18,673 nt of DNA, from contig JAISDP010000016.1 in assembly GCA_031264715.1 (NCBI GenBank), positions 1 to 18,673 on the forward strand, in the 5' to 3' direction. Below, one piece after another: positions 6,870-13,889 of the stretch. The position numbers and the translations under genes were made by a program. The notes below the pieces were generated by a model. The model did not search any database, had not been told where the DNA came from, and saw only the letters and a list, made by a program, of their open reading frames with translations. The DNA is from Bacteroidales bacterium. GTDB taxonomy: Bacteria; Bacteroidota; Bacteroidia; Bacteroidales; UBA4181. Positions within the stretch are counted from its first letter, which is position 1; every line of letters begins with the position of its first letter.

Positions 6870-7781
6870 AGCCCCGTTTTTGTTGCACCAACTGTACAAG
6901 TCTGTTTTGGATGCCTTCCGGCGTTAAAAGATGCATCCGGAAAAATATAATGTAACTTAATCCTGCTTACAACGTATACAGCTACATCATACATATAAAA
7001 TCATTAAAAAATGAAGAAGCTCGGTTTTGTATTTTTAAGTATCCTGATCCTTTCGGTCGGGTTGTTTTCATGCAGTAAAGATAATGATGACGACAATCCG
7101 GATGCATCGGTCTATCTGCCCAAGAGAATGTACGGGACACATAAGGGCAACCAGTGGAATGCCACGTTTGCGTACGACAGCCAGAACAGGCTGGTGAGTT
7201 CCACTGTTGAAAACAAACAAACCACCCTCACGGTAAGTTATCCGGCAAATGGTCAATACGAAATAAAAGTATCCCATAGTGGCGATGACTCATACACGCT
7301 GTATACCGCAGAAGAAACAGGTAATATCGTTGAAATTAAAGAAATTGAGTATTATAATGGGCGTACAGGAGACCCGGAAGAATATTATTATACAGTGGAA
7401 AACGGACGCATCGTCAATTGGATCTATACTGGTGAAATGGAAAGTTATACCTACGATTCGAGTGGGAACATCACGGAAATGACATGGACCTCTCAAAGGT
7501 CATCATTACAAGGTACCCAAACCATGAAATACGATGACAAAAAAGGTATCTTCAGCAACATCAAAACGCCCGTATGGATTCTCTGGGATATTCTGGACAT
7601 TGACCAGATAAACCATCCCCTGTTTTTTGTCAATAACATCACCGAATTGAAGGACAACGGCGAGCTTGATGAGACATACGAATATACCTACAATTCGGAT
7701 AATTACCCCACAGCCATTAAAATAACGGGATATTATGGCGACAGGGAGGAACAGATAGATGTAACCGTTGAATATTATTGA
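6731..7781 (+). repeat. Duplicated segment, copy 1 (upstream repeat plus lipoprotein gene)
   Basis: This roughly 1.05-kb block matches 8695-9763. The leader (6731-7010) differs from the other copy at only a handful of positions plus one insertion, while the middle of the coding region is far more diverged. The duplication left out GTCTCAAAAG at 6721-6730. Confidence 0.85.
7011..7781 (+). CDS. Predicted surface lipoprotein with YD-like motifs, paralogue 1
   Basis: A 256-residue lipoprotein. Residues 1-20 form a type II signal peptide (MKK, a hydrophobic stretch, then LFS) with lipidation at C21. The following SKDNDDD is serine/lysine/aspartate-rich, like the lipoprotein export signals that send Bacteroidetes lipoproteins to the cell surface. 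The mature part is rich in Tyr, Asp and Asn with predicted beta-strands and three motifs resembling RHS/YD repeats: FAYDSQNRL (53-61), YTYDSSGNI (146-154) and YTYNSDNYP (225-233). No enzyme motif is seen. It is one of three paralogues in this window, with identical or near-identical ends and a diverged middle (about 60-170). It carries a 280-base upstream region shared with paralogue 2. The role is unknown; binding of a sugar or protein at the surface would fit, but is inference. Confidence 0.88.
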   Translation: MKKLGFVFLSILILSVGLFSCSKDNDDDNPDASVYLPKRMYGTHKGNQWNATFAYDSQNRLVSSTVENKQTTLTVSYPANGQYEIKVSHSGDDSYTLYTAEETGNIVEIKEIEYYNGRTGDPEEYYYTVENGRIVNWIYTGEMESYTYDSSGNITEMTWTSQRSSLQGTQTMKYDDKKGIFSNIKTPVWILWDILDIDQINHPLFFVNNITELKDNGELDETYEYTYNSDNYPTAIKITGYYGDREEQIDVTVEYY

Positions 7782-7847
7782 CCCTGTCAGGTCGTGTACC
7801 GCACGTTACGGTCGACAACCTGTCAGGCTGCGAAGCTGCTGACAGGG
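7782..7847 (+). repeat. CTGTCAG/CTGACAG hairpin repeat, copy 1
   Basis: CCCTGTCAG (7782-7790), directly after the lipoprotein stop codon, is the reverse complement of CTGACAGGG (7839-7847). A nested hairpin at the right side, CCTGTCAG-GCT-GCGA-AGC-TG-CTGACAGG, has a GCGA tetraloop and a two-base bulge. A diverged copy is at 18408-18462. It may stabilise or end the lipoprotein mRNA. No clear T-run follows. Confidence 0.65.
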
Positions 7848-7872
7848 TTGGAATCCCCTGCCAATCCGGATT

Positions 7873-7903
7873 TTTGTATATGAAAAACCTTTTGTAACTT
7901 TGC
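7873..7903 (+). promoter_or_regulatory. Bacteroidetes-type promoter of the mntA-hepT pair
   Basis: TTTG (7873-7876) and TAACTTTG (from 7895) match the Bacteroidetes primary sigma consensus TTTG / TAnnTTTG with an 18-base spacer. The mntA start codon follows about 22 bases after the -7 box. Confidence 0.75.
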
Positions 7904-7925
7904 AGCCGTAAAAAGTTGTGATATT

Positions 7926-8228
7926 ATGACATCTATCAATGTTTTATTGCCTCAAATCATAGCGCTGTGCCAAAAGTACAGTGTCAACCGCTTGTATATA
8001 TTCGGCTCGGCGCTTACCGACAGGTTTAACGAACAAAGCGACATTGATTTGGTAGTGGACATTGACAGCAATAACCCGCTTGATTATGCCGGTAAATATT
8101 TTGATTTAAAATTTGCGTTGCAAGACATGCTTCAACGTCCTGTTGATTTGCTCGAAGAAAGGGCAATTAGAAATCCGTATTTACGAAAGGAAATTGATAA
8201 TACCAAACAATTGATTTATGCAAAATAA
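7926..8228 (+). CDS. mntA: MNT-domain nucleotidyltransferase antitoxin
   Basis: A 100-residue minimal nucleotidyltransferase. The signature GSx10DxD is complete: GS at 27-28 (YIFGSALTDRF) and D39/D41 (QSDIDLVVDID). In the characterised MntA-HepT systems the MNT protein neutralises the HEPN toxin by transferring AMP groups to a tyrosine near its active site. The length is normal for the family. The ATG at 7926 lies just after a well-formed promoter. The gene overlaps hepT by 11 bases, so translation is probably coupled and the antitoxin is made first. The pair lies between lipoprotein paralogues 1 and 2, within the duplicated area but present only once. It is visibly AT-richer than the lpx or regulator genes, which fits a horizontally moved module. 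Confidence 0.92.
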   Translation: MTSINVLLPQIIALCQKYSVNRLYIFGSALTDRFNEQSDIDLVVDIDSNNPLDYAGKYFDLKFALQDMLQRPVDLLEERAIRNPYLRKEIDNTKQLIYAK

Positions 8229-8559
8229 CGAAGGGATAAAGATATATTTACAGGACATTTCACAGGCAATAAGTGAAATATGGTTGTTTTTGCCTGAACG
8301 GCGCCACTTTTTTGAATTTCAAAAAGACCTGAAAACCCGCAAGGCAGTAGAGCGAAACATAGAAATTATAGGCGAGGCAATGAACAGGATCTTAAAGGTT
8401 GTGCCGGATTTTCCAATTGATGCCTCGCGTAAAATCGTTGATACGCGAAACCGTATTAGTCACGGATACGACAGTGTTTCAGAAGATGTTTTATGGCTGA
8501 TTATCTGCAATTATCTTCCAAATCTTGAAAAACAGGTCAATGAATTGTTAAAAAGGTAG
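8218..8559 (+). CDS. hepT: HEPN-domain RNase toxin (HepT-like, DUF86)
   Basis: A 113-residue, all-helical HEPN protein. The RNase motif RX4HXY is intact: R77, H82 and Y84 in RNRISHGYD. In described systems the HEPN dimer cleaves RNA (tRNA in a studied case) until its motif tyrosine is AMPylated by MntA; Y84 would be the target here. The upstream segment RKAVERNIEIIGEAMNRILK (41-60) is typical of the family. The ATG at 8218 lies inside the end of mntA. All key residues are present, so the toxin is probably functional and the pair may serve in plasmid/element maintenance or phage defence. Which substrate it cuts cannot be told from sequence. Confidence 0.92.
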   Translation: MQNNEGIKIYLQDISQAISEIWLFLPERRHFFEFQKDLKTRKAVERNIEIIGEAMNRILKVVPDFPIDASRKIVDTRNRISHGYDSVSEDVLWLIICNYLPNLEKQVNELLKR

Positions 8560-8621
8560 TACGCTGAATTATAAACAAAGAACTTGGCCGCATACCAAAA
8601 AGAGTGTATGAGAGCATTGAA

Positions 8622-8656
8622 AAGCGCGTCGCACAGTTGCAAGGAAGCGCGTCGCA
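8622..8656. repeat. Short direct repeat AAGCGCGTCGCA
   Basis: AAGCGCGTCGCA occurs at 8622-8633 and again at 8645-8656 (23-base period). It lies in the 427-base gene-free stretch 8560-8986, which also holds the short dispersed repeat at 8667-8695 and the duplicated upstream repeat from 8695. I see no gene here. Confidence 0.45.
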
Positions 8657-8666
8657 GCAACCTTAT

Positions 8667-8695
8667 TTTCACCTTATTTTAATAACAAAACAACC
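8667..8695. repeat. Short dispersed repeat, copy 2
   Basis: It closely matches 5592-5622 (CACCTTATTTT, then TAACAAAACAACC). It abuts the left edge of the duplicated lipoprotein block at 8695, so it may mark the insertion or recombination junction. Confidence 0.4.
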
Positions 8696-9763
8696 ACGCA
8701 GATGACACAGATGAGACAGATTTTCGCAGATAAATAATAAAATGTATTCCAATAATCAATAGATGATCATCGATTATCATCTGTGTTGATCCATTCAATC
8801 TGTGTTATCTGTGTGCTAAAACACTTTTGAGACAGCCCCGTTTTTGTTGCACCAACTGTGCAAGTCTGTTTGGATGCCTTCCGGCGTTAAAAGATGCATC
8901 CGGAAAAATATAATGTAACTTAATCCTGCTCACAACGTATACAGCTATATCATTAATTAATATCATACATATAAAATCATTATAAAATGAAGAAGCTCAG
9001 TTTTGTATTTTTAAGTATCCTGATCCTTTCGGTCGGGTTGTTTTCATGCAGTAAAGATAATGATGACGACAATCCGGATGCATCGGTCTATCTGCCCAAG
9101 AAAATGTACGGGACATATATTGGCGACCAGTGGAATGCCACGTTTGCATATGACAGCCAAAACAGGCTGGTGAGATCCACGGCTGTTAATCGTGATGGAG
9201 GAAGCGAAACCGTCCTCACAATAAGTTATCCGGCAAATGGCCAATACGAAATAAAAATATCCAGCGGTAGCAATGACTGGCATCGTATGTATACCGCAAA
9301 AGAAACAGGTAATATCGTTGAAGTTGAAAAAACGGATCGTTATAACGGGATTGCAGAAGAGCCGGAAGAATATTATTATACAGTAGAAGACGGCCGCATC
9401 GTCAATCGTATCTCTGATGATGGTATAATAAATTATACCTGCGATTCGAACGGGAACATCACGGAAAGCTCATGGATATATAGAGATCACCCGGCAGATG
9501 TCACGACCATGAAATACGATGACAAAAAAGGTATCTTTAGCAACATCAAAACGCCCGCATGGATTCTTTGGAGTATTTTGGACATCGACCAGATAGACGA
9601 TCCCTGGTTTTTTGTCAATAACATCACCGAATTGAAGGACAACGGCGTACTTGATGTGAAATACGAATATACCTACAATTCGGATAATTACCCCACAGCC
9701 ATTAAAATAACGGAATATGATGGCGACAGGGAGGAATTGATAGATGTAACCATTGAATATTAG
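8695..9763 (+). repeat. Duplicated segment, copy 2 (upstream repeat plus lipoprotein gene)
   Basis: It matches 6731-7781. It includes the arms CACGCAGATGACACAGAT and the right outer arm CTTTTGAGAC (8824-8833) of the inverted repeat, but not the left outer arm. Shortly before the gene there is an extra ATTAATTAATATC-type insertion not present in copy 1. Confidence 0.85.
8987..9763 (+). CDS. Predicted surface lipoprotein with YD-like motifs, paralogue 2
   Basis: A 258-residue paralogue of the lipoprotein at 7011. The signal peptide differs by one residue (MKKLSF instead of MKKLGF), and the lipobox LFSC with the SKDNDDD tail is unchanged. The C-terminal part from MKYDDKKGIFSNIK onward is close to the other copies. 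The central part differs strongly, with STAVNRDGGSETVL in place of SSTVENKQTTL and a YTCDSNGN motif where the other two have YTYDSSGN. The Cys substitution in a YD-like motif suggests that motif is not strictly constrained. It lies downstream of the toxin-antitoxin pair with its own copy of the 280-base leader, and 31 bases before paralogue 3, so paralogues 2 and 3 probably share a transcript. Function unknown. Confidence 0.87.
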   Translation: MKKLSFVFLSILILSVGLFSCSKDNDDDNPDASVYLPKKMYGTYIGDQWNATFAYDSQNRLVRSTAVNRDGGSETVLTISYPANGQYEIKISSGSNDWHRMYTAKETGNIVEVEKTDRYNGIAEEPEEYYYTVEDGRIVNRISDDGIINYTCDSNGNITESSWIYRDHPADVTTMKYDDKKGIFSNIKTPAWILWSILDIDQIDDPWFFVNNITELKDNGVLDVKYEYTYNSDNYPTAIKITEYDGDREELIDVTIEY

Positions 9764-9794
9764 TCTACATCATACATATAAAATCATTAAAAAA

Positions 9795-10595
9795 ATGAAG
9801 AAGCTCGGTTTTGTATTTTTAAGTATCCTGATCCTTTCGGTCGGATTGTTTTCATGCAGTAAAGATAATGATGACGACAGTAAAGATAATGATGACGACA
9901 ATCCGGATGCATCGGTCTATCTGCCCAAGAAAATGTACGGGACATATGAGGGCAACCAGTGGAATACCACATTTGCGTACGACAGCCAGAACAGGCTGGT
10001 GAATTCCACCTCTGTTAATCGTGTTGGAGGAAGTGAGACCGTCTTCACAATAAACTATCCTGCCAATGGCCAATACGAAATACAGGTATCTTATAGTGAC
10101 GATGATGACTCATACACGCTGTATACCGCAGAAGAAACAGGTAATGTCGTTGAAATTGAAAGAATTGGGTTTTATGAGGGGACTGCAAGAGAACCGAAAG
10201 AATATTATTATACAGTGGAAAACGGCCACATCGTCAATTGTATCTTTGATGTTGATGATCTAAGAAATTATACCTACGATTCGAGCGGGAACATCACGGA
10301 AACGACATGGAGATATAAAAATGACCCGGCAAATACCAGAACCATGAAATACGATGACAAAAAAGGTATCTTCAGCAACATCAAGACACCCGCATGGATT
10401 CTATGGGATATTCTGGACATCGGCGGGATAAACAATCCCTGGTTTTTTGTCAATAACATCACCGAATTGCAGCGCAACAACGTACTTGAGAAATACGAAT
10501 ATACCTACAATTCGGATAATTACCCCACAGCCATTAAAATAACGGAATATTATACGGACGGGGAGGAACAGATAGATGTAACCATTGAATATTAG
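9795..10595 (+). CDS. Predicted surface lipoprotein with YD-like motifs, paralogue 3
   Basis: A 266-residue paralogue. I choose the ATG at 9795 because it restores the family start MKKLGFVFLS; an in-frame TTG at 9753 would overlap the previous gene and add 14 unrelated residues. The lipobox LFSC is intact. The seven residues SKDNDDD after the cysteine are duplicated through a perfect 21-bp tandem repeat, lengthening the acidic tether. The first residues match paralogue 1 while the SVNRVGGSETV segment matches paralogue 2, so the gene is a mosaic. The short leader (ACATCATACATATAAAATC) is closer to copy 1 than to copy 2. A hairpin and a terminator follow, closing the lipoprotein unit. Function unknown. 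Confidence 0.87.
   Translation: MKKLGFVFLSILILSVGLFSCSKDNDDDSKDNDDDNPDASVYLPKKMYGTYEGNQWNTTFAYDSQNRLVNSTSVNRVGGSETVFTINYPANGQYEIQVSYSDDDDSYTLYTAEETGNVVEIERIGFYEGTAREPKEYYYTVENGHIVNCIFDVDDLRNYTYDSSGNITETTWRYKNDPANTRTMKYDDKKGIFSNIKTPAWILWDILDIGGINNPWFFVNNITELQRNNVLEKYEYTYNSDNYPTAIKITEYYTDGEEQIDVTIEY
9858..9899 (+). repeat. 21-bp tandem duplication in the lipoprotein tether
   Basis: Two perfect copies (9858-9878 and 9879-9899), each encoding SKDNDDD right after the lipidated cysteine of paralogue 3. Paralogues 1 and 2 have a single copy. Confidence 0.9.
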
Positions 10596-10628
10596 TACCG
10601 CGGGATTTTTCCCGATGATTTTTCCTTT

Positions 10629-10660
10629 ACGGGCGAGCGCAGATACGTTCGCCCGTTTTT
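10629..10660 (+). terminator. Rho-independent terminator after the lipoprotein cluster
   Basis: ACGGGCGA (10629-10636) and TCGCCCGT (10649-10656) form an 8-bp GC-rich stem with a 12-base loop, followed by a T-run to 10660. A smaller hairpin, CGGGA-TTTT-TCCCG, lies just upstream at 10601-10614. Confidence 0.85.
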
Positions 10661-10729
10661 GTTGCAGCTATTTTCCATTCCGTGTAAACGGGCAAAATAC
10701 GCATGAAATATAATACAGTTCGGGTTGAT

Positions 10730-10760
10730 GTTGCCGTTACGAAGAAAATCCATACATTTG
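10730..10760 (+). promoter_or_regulatory. Bacteroidetes-type promoter of the LolC/E-like gene
   Basis: GTTG (10730-10733) and TACATTTG (10753-10760) match the -33/-7 consensus with a 19-base spacer. The start codon at 10786 follows 25 bases later. Confidence 0.65.
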
Positions 10761-10785
10761 TGCATCTAATCAAGACATCAAACCA

Positions 10786-12000
10786 ATGAATTTTCCATTT
10801 CTGGTAGCGCGCCGTTACCTGTTTGCCAAGAAATCGCACAACGCGGTCAATGTCATTTCGATGGTGTCGGTGGTGGGCGTGGCTGTGGGCGCCCTTGCGC
10901 TGGTAATTGTGATGTCGGTGTTCAACGGGTTCGAAGACCTTACCCGGAAACTGTACAGCGCCTTCGACCCCGATTTGAAGGTGACGGTGACGGCCGGTAA
11001 AAATTTTACAGCCGATTCCGTGAAGCTGCAACAACTGGAGGCCGATCCCGACGTGTTCGCCTTCGCGCAAACCATTGAGGAAAATGTGATGGCGGAATAC
11101 GGCGAACAACAGGAAATAGCCGTCTTGAAAGGCGTCGACGAACAATACCGGCGCGTTACCGGTATCGATACCATGATGCACGAAGGCCATTTTCTCCTTT
11201 GGGAGAATCATACGCCACAGGCCGTGGTGGGATTGGCCATGTCATATAAGCTGCGTGTGGGATTGAACTTTATTGCGCCCCTGCGTTTCTACGCCGTTCG
11301 CAACACCCCGAACGTATCATTGAATCCTGAAAAAGCGTTAAATCAGAAACTGATATTCCCTTCCGGGAAATTCGACATCGACGAAGAGATCAATTCCCAG
11401 TACATCCTGGTTCCCATCGAATTTGCCCGCGATTTGCTCGAAAACGGTTCCATCACCGGGGCCATCGAAATAAAGCTGAAACCCGGCGCCGACGAGGCAA
11501 AAGTACAAAAACGCGTTGCTGCGATTTTCGGCGAAGGCTTTGACGTGAAAAACACTTACCAGCAAAAGGAATTTGCGTATAAGATATTAAAGTCCGAAAA
11601 GTTCATGGGGTTCATGATCCTCACGTTTGTGTTGCTCATCGCCTCGTTCAACGTGGTAGGCTCGCTTTCGATGCTGATGATCGAAAAGAAGAGCGATATG
11701 TTCATCCTTCAAAGCATGGGCGCCGACAAGCAGATGCTCGGCCGCATCTTCATCACGCAGGGCTGGATGATCGTACTGGCAGGGGCGTTTGCCGGGTTGC
11801 TGCTCGGGGCGCTTGTCTGCCAGCTGCAAATAGAGTCCGGGTTCTTCAAGGTAACCGGCGACGGTACCTACATCATCGACTCGTATCCCGTTGCCATGCG
11901 CTGGCGGGATTTTGTAATGATACTGGTCGCAGTGGCCGGCGTTAGCTTCTTAACCATTTACTTCCCGGTGAAATATTTTGTGAAGAAGTACATCATGTAA
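10786..12000 (+). CDS. FtsX-like permease of the LolC/LolE lipoprotein-release type
   Basis: A 404-residue inner-membrane protein with the LolC/LolE layout: start MNFPFLVARRYLFAKKSHNAV, one N-terminal membrane helix at about 25-46 (MVSVVGVAVGALALVIVMSVF), a periplasmic domain of about 220 residues, then three C-terminal helices (about 273-300, 324-346 and 371-395) forming the FtsX domain. In the Lol system two such permeases and the LolD ATPase extract lipoproteins from the inner membrane for transfer to the periplasmic carrier. Length and N-terminal motif fit LolC/E better than MacB. No lolD is adjacent. It is flanked by its own promoter and by the promoter of the ATPase cassette, so it is probably a single-gene unit. 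Whether it behaves as LolC, LolE or a combined LolF form cannot be told. Confidence 0.88.
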   Translation: MNFPFLVARRYLFAKKSHNAVNVISMVSVVGVAVGALALVIVMSVFNGFEDLTRKLYSAFDPDLKVTVTAGKNFTADSVKLQQLEADPDVFAFAQTIEENVMAEYGEQQEIAVLKGVDEQYRRVTGIDTMMHEGHFLLWENHTPQAVVGLAMSYKLRVGLNFIAPLRFYAVRNTPNVSLNPEKALNQKLIFPSGKFDIDEEINSQYILVPIEFARDLLENGSITGAIEIKLKPGADEAKVQKRVAAIFGEGFDVKNTYQQKEFAYKILKSEKFMGFMILTFVLLIASFNVVGSLSMLMIEKKSDMFILQSMGADKQMLGRIFITQGWMIVLAGAFAGLLLGALVCQLQIESGFFKVTGDGTYIIDSYPVAMRWRDFVMILVAVAGVSFLTIYFPVKYFVKKYIM

Positions 12001-12012
12001 AGAAGAATCATA

Positions 12013-12020
12013 TAACTTTG
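12013..12020 (+). promoter_or_regulatory. Bacteroidetes -7 box upstream of the ATPase cassette
   Basis: TAACTTTG is a perfect TAnnTTTG match, 28 bases before the ATPase start codon. I do not see a convincing -33 box at the usual distance. Confidence 0.55.
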
Positions 12021-12048
12021 CCTGTCCGCGATTGAAAAATATAAAGAA

Positions 12049-13284
12049 ATGAGCGCCATCACCATTAAAAATCTTGGTCCCATCAAAGATGTTACATTGA
12101 ACATGAACAAAATCAATGTAATCACAGGGCCGCAAAGCAGCGGGAAAAGCGCTATTGCAAAACTGATCAGCTTCTGCAGCTGGCTCGATAAAAAATTTGC
12201 AAGAGATGGAGGAATAAAGCCGGGGTTCGAAAACGGCAATGATGTAAAATTACTTCACTACATAGATACATTAAAGAACTACTATCGTTTAACAAATGGA
12301 TACTTTTCCGATGATACCGAATTATACTTTAATGGCGAAAAAATAGAGTTTTCCCTCAACTGCGATTTGTGCATCAGCCATTCAGAGACGGTGTTGACCG
12401 ACGGTTCTTTTCGCCTGGGGATCAAAGAAACCCGGCAAAGGTACAACAGCAAGGTCGTTTATATCCCTTCCGAACGTAATTTTGTATCATCCATATACAA
12501 CTTGCATCAATACATTGGAGATCATGATTTCATCCAGGATTTGATTCAAAATTGGTACAATGCCAAACGGAAATATACGTCAAATCAGCAATTGGATGTT
12601 CTAAACCTTGGTGTCCGGTATTATTATGGAGGCGACGATATAGACAGGCTACAGCTCGCAAATGGTAAAGAATTGACATTACAGGCAGCATCAAGCGGAC
12701 TCCAGTCCGTGGTACCGCTGATTACTTTATTCGACTACATTGCGCGCGGCATTTACAATGAATCGCGACCCATGTCGGTTACCGAACGCGACGAATTGGT
12801 GGCAAAATATAATGAGTTGCTGCAAAAGTCGGCAACTCCCGTCATGAACACCGACGATTTATCCACGCTTTTTGACATCATTGTTTTAAAAAACTATAAT
12901 TATTCACAGTTTATCGTTGAAGAACCCGAGCAAAACCTGTTCCCGATCACACAGCGCGACCTGGTTTATTATATGATACGGATGTGTAATTCGTCAAAAT
13001 ACAACCACCGCCTGACAATGACGACTCACAGTCCTTATATCCTCTATGCCCTGAACAACTGCATGATGGGTTATCTGGTAAAGGACGCGGCGCCTGCTGA
13101 TGAGAGGATTTTGAGCCGGGAGTCGTGGATTGATCCGCAGCTTGTGTCCGTATGGGAAATAGAGGATGGCAAAATACGTTCCATCCAGGATGAGGACAAT
13201 ATTGTTTCGGAAAATTATTTTGACCTGAATATGACCGAGTTAACGGATGAATACTATCACATGCTTAATTTTTATGAAGATTAA
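12049..13284 (+). CDS. AAA family ATPase (OLD/ABC-like), first gene of a two-gene cassette
   Basis: A 411-residue cytoplasmic ATPase of the AAA_15/AAA_21, OLD-like type. Walker A is GPQSSGKS (27-34), preceded by the usual PIKDVTLNMNKINVITG. YIPSERNF (139-146) and the signature-like AASSGLQSVVPL (213-224) are typical of this class. Walker B is FIVEEPEQ (288-295) and the switch histidine is H327 in TTHSPYIL. The ATP site therefore looks complete. No TOPRIM domain follows, unlike true OLD nucleases, so an effector would have to be a partner. The next gene overlaps by 11 bases and is the obvious candidate. The pair has its own -7 box and is AT-richer than the flanking permease and regulator genes, consistent with an inserted module. 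Related ATPase-plus-effector pairs (Septu, PARIS, Gabija) are defence systems; assigning this one there is inference. Confidence 0.88.
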   Translation: MSAITIKNLGPIKDVTLNMNKINVITGPQSSGKSAIAKLISFCSWLDKKFARDGGIKPGFENGNDVKLLHYIDTLKNYYRLTNGYFSDDTELYFNGEKIEFSLNCDLCISHSETVLTDGSFRLGIKETRQRYNSKVVYIPSERNFVSSIYNLHQYIGDHDFIQDLIQNWYNAKRKYTSNQQLDVLNLGVRYYYGGDDIDRLQLANGKELTLQAASSGLQSVVPLITLFDYIARGIYNESRPMSVTERDELVAKYNELLQKSATPVMNTDDLSTLFDIIVLKNYNYSQFIVEEPEQNLFPITQRDLVYYMIRMCNSSKYNHRLTMTTHSPYILYALNNCMMGYLVKDAAPADERILSRESWIDPQLVSVWEIEDGKIRSIQDEDNIVSENYFDLNMTELTDEYYHMLNFYED

Positions 13285-13846
13285 ATTGACTTCGGAATTG
13301 AAGGGTAAAGTCAAACATTTCGACACCAGCCATTGCGAGATTCATATTGTTGATTATTCCGAAAAGACAAAATTTGAAAGAGGTGTTGAGGTCTGCGACA
13401 GCAAGCCTGAAGACATTGATTCATTGAAATTGATAAATGACGCAAAACATCAAATCACCACAACTGTTTTTGAAGATAATTGTTTTTTAGATGAATCGAA
13501 GAAGGCAATCCCGCATTGCGAAGGCATAGTCTACCCTTCAAATGTCAGTTTTGAGTCATGGATACTGTTTGTTGAAATCAAAGATTGTAAGCCTAAAAAT
13601 ATCTCAAGGTATTTCGAAAAAGCCAAATCACAAATCATAGAAACCGTAAAAATATTCAGAACCAGTCATTTCATTCATCCGGATCGAAAAGTTCATGCTG
13701 TTATTTCATTCCCACAAAAAAATAAAGCCGATTTTTACCATCACCTGATCAAACAGGGCGAAAGGCAAAATTTTCTTCACCAGCACAAAATCATTATCAA
13801 GGCAACCAACTGTATGACCATTAAAAGTAAAAAGGTCATTATCTAA
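13274..13846 (+). CDS. Uncharacterised ATPase partner, possible PD-(D/E)XK-like protein
   Basis: A 190-residue cytoplasmic protein without signal peptide or membrane segment. I choose the ATG at 13274, which overlaps the end of the ATPase gene by 11 bases as in translationally coupled pairs; an earlier ATG at 13247 would add nine residues. I do not recognise the family. CEGIVYP (82-88) followed by FVEIKDC (99-105) and a helix with Q120 (KAKSQIIETVKIF) resembles the acidic residue, ExK and helix pattern of PD-(D/E)XK nucleases, with E83 in place of the usual Asp. The protein also has several His and Cys residues (SHCEIH, PHCEG, DFYHHL). It could be the effector or the regulator of the ATPase. 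The nuclease idea is tentative. Confidence 0.8.
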   Translation: MKIKLTSELKGKVKHFDTSHCEIHIVDYSEKTKFERGVEVCDSKPEDIDSLKLINDAKHQITTTVFEDNCFLDESKKAIPHCEGIVYPSNVSFESWILFVEIKDCKPKNISRYFEKAKSQIIETVKIFRTSHFIHPDRKVHAVISFPQKNKADFYHHLIKQGERQNFLHQHKIIIKATNCMTIKSKKVII

Positions 13847-13853
13847 TTGCATA

Positions 13854-13861
13854 TAATTTTG
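13854..13861 (+). promoter_or_regulatory. Bacteroidetes -7 box upstream of the response regulator
   Basis: TAATTTTG matches TAnnTTTG, 28 bases before the ATG at 13890. No clear -33 element is visible. It suggests the regulator is transcribed from its own housekeeping-type promoter. Confidence 0.5.
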
Positions 13862-13889
13862 CGGTCAATATTCGATAATCAATTGTAAT

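Noticed and set aside
9753..9794. Earlier TTG start for the third lipoprotein
   Set aside because: It would add 14 residues before a standard lipoprotein signal peptide and overlap the previous gene; the ATG at 9795 matches both paralogues.
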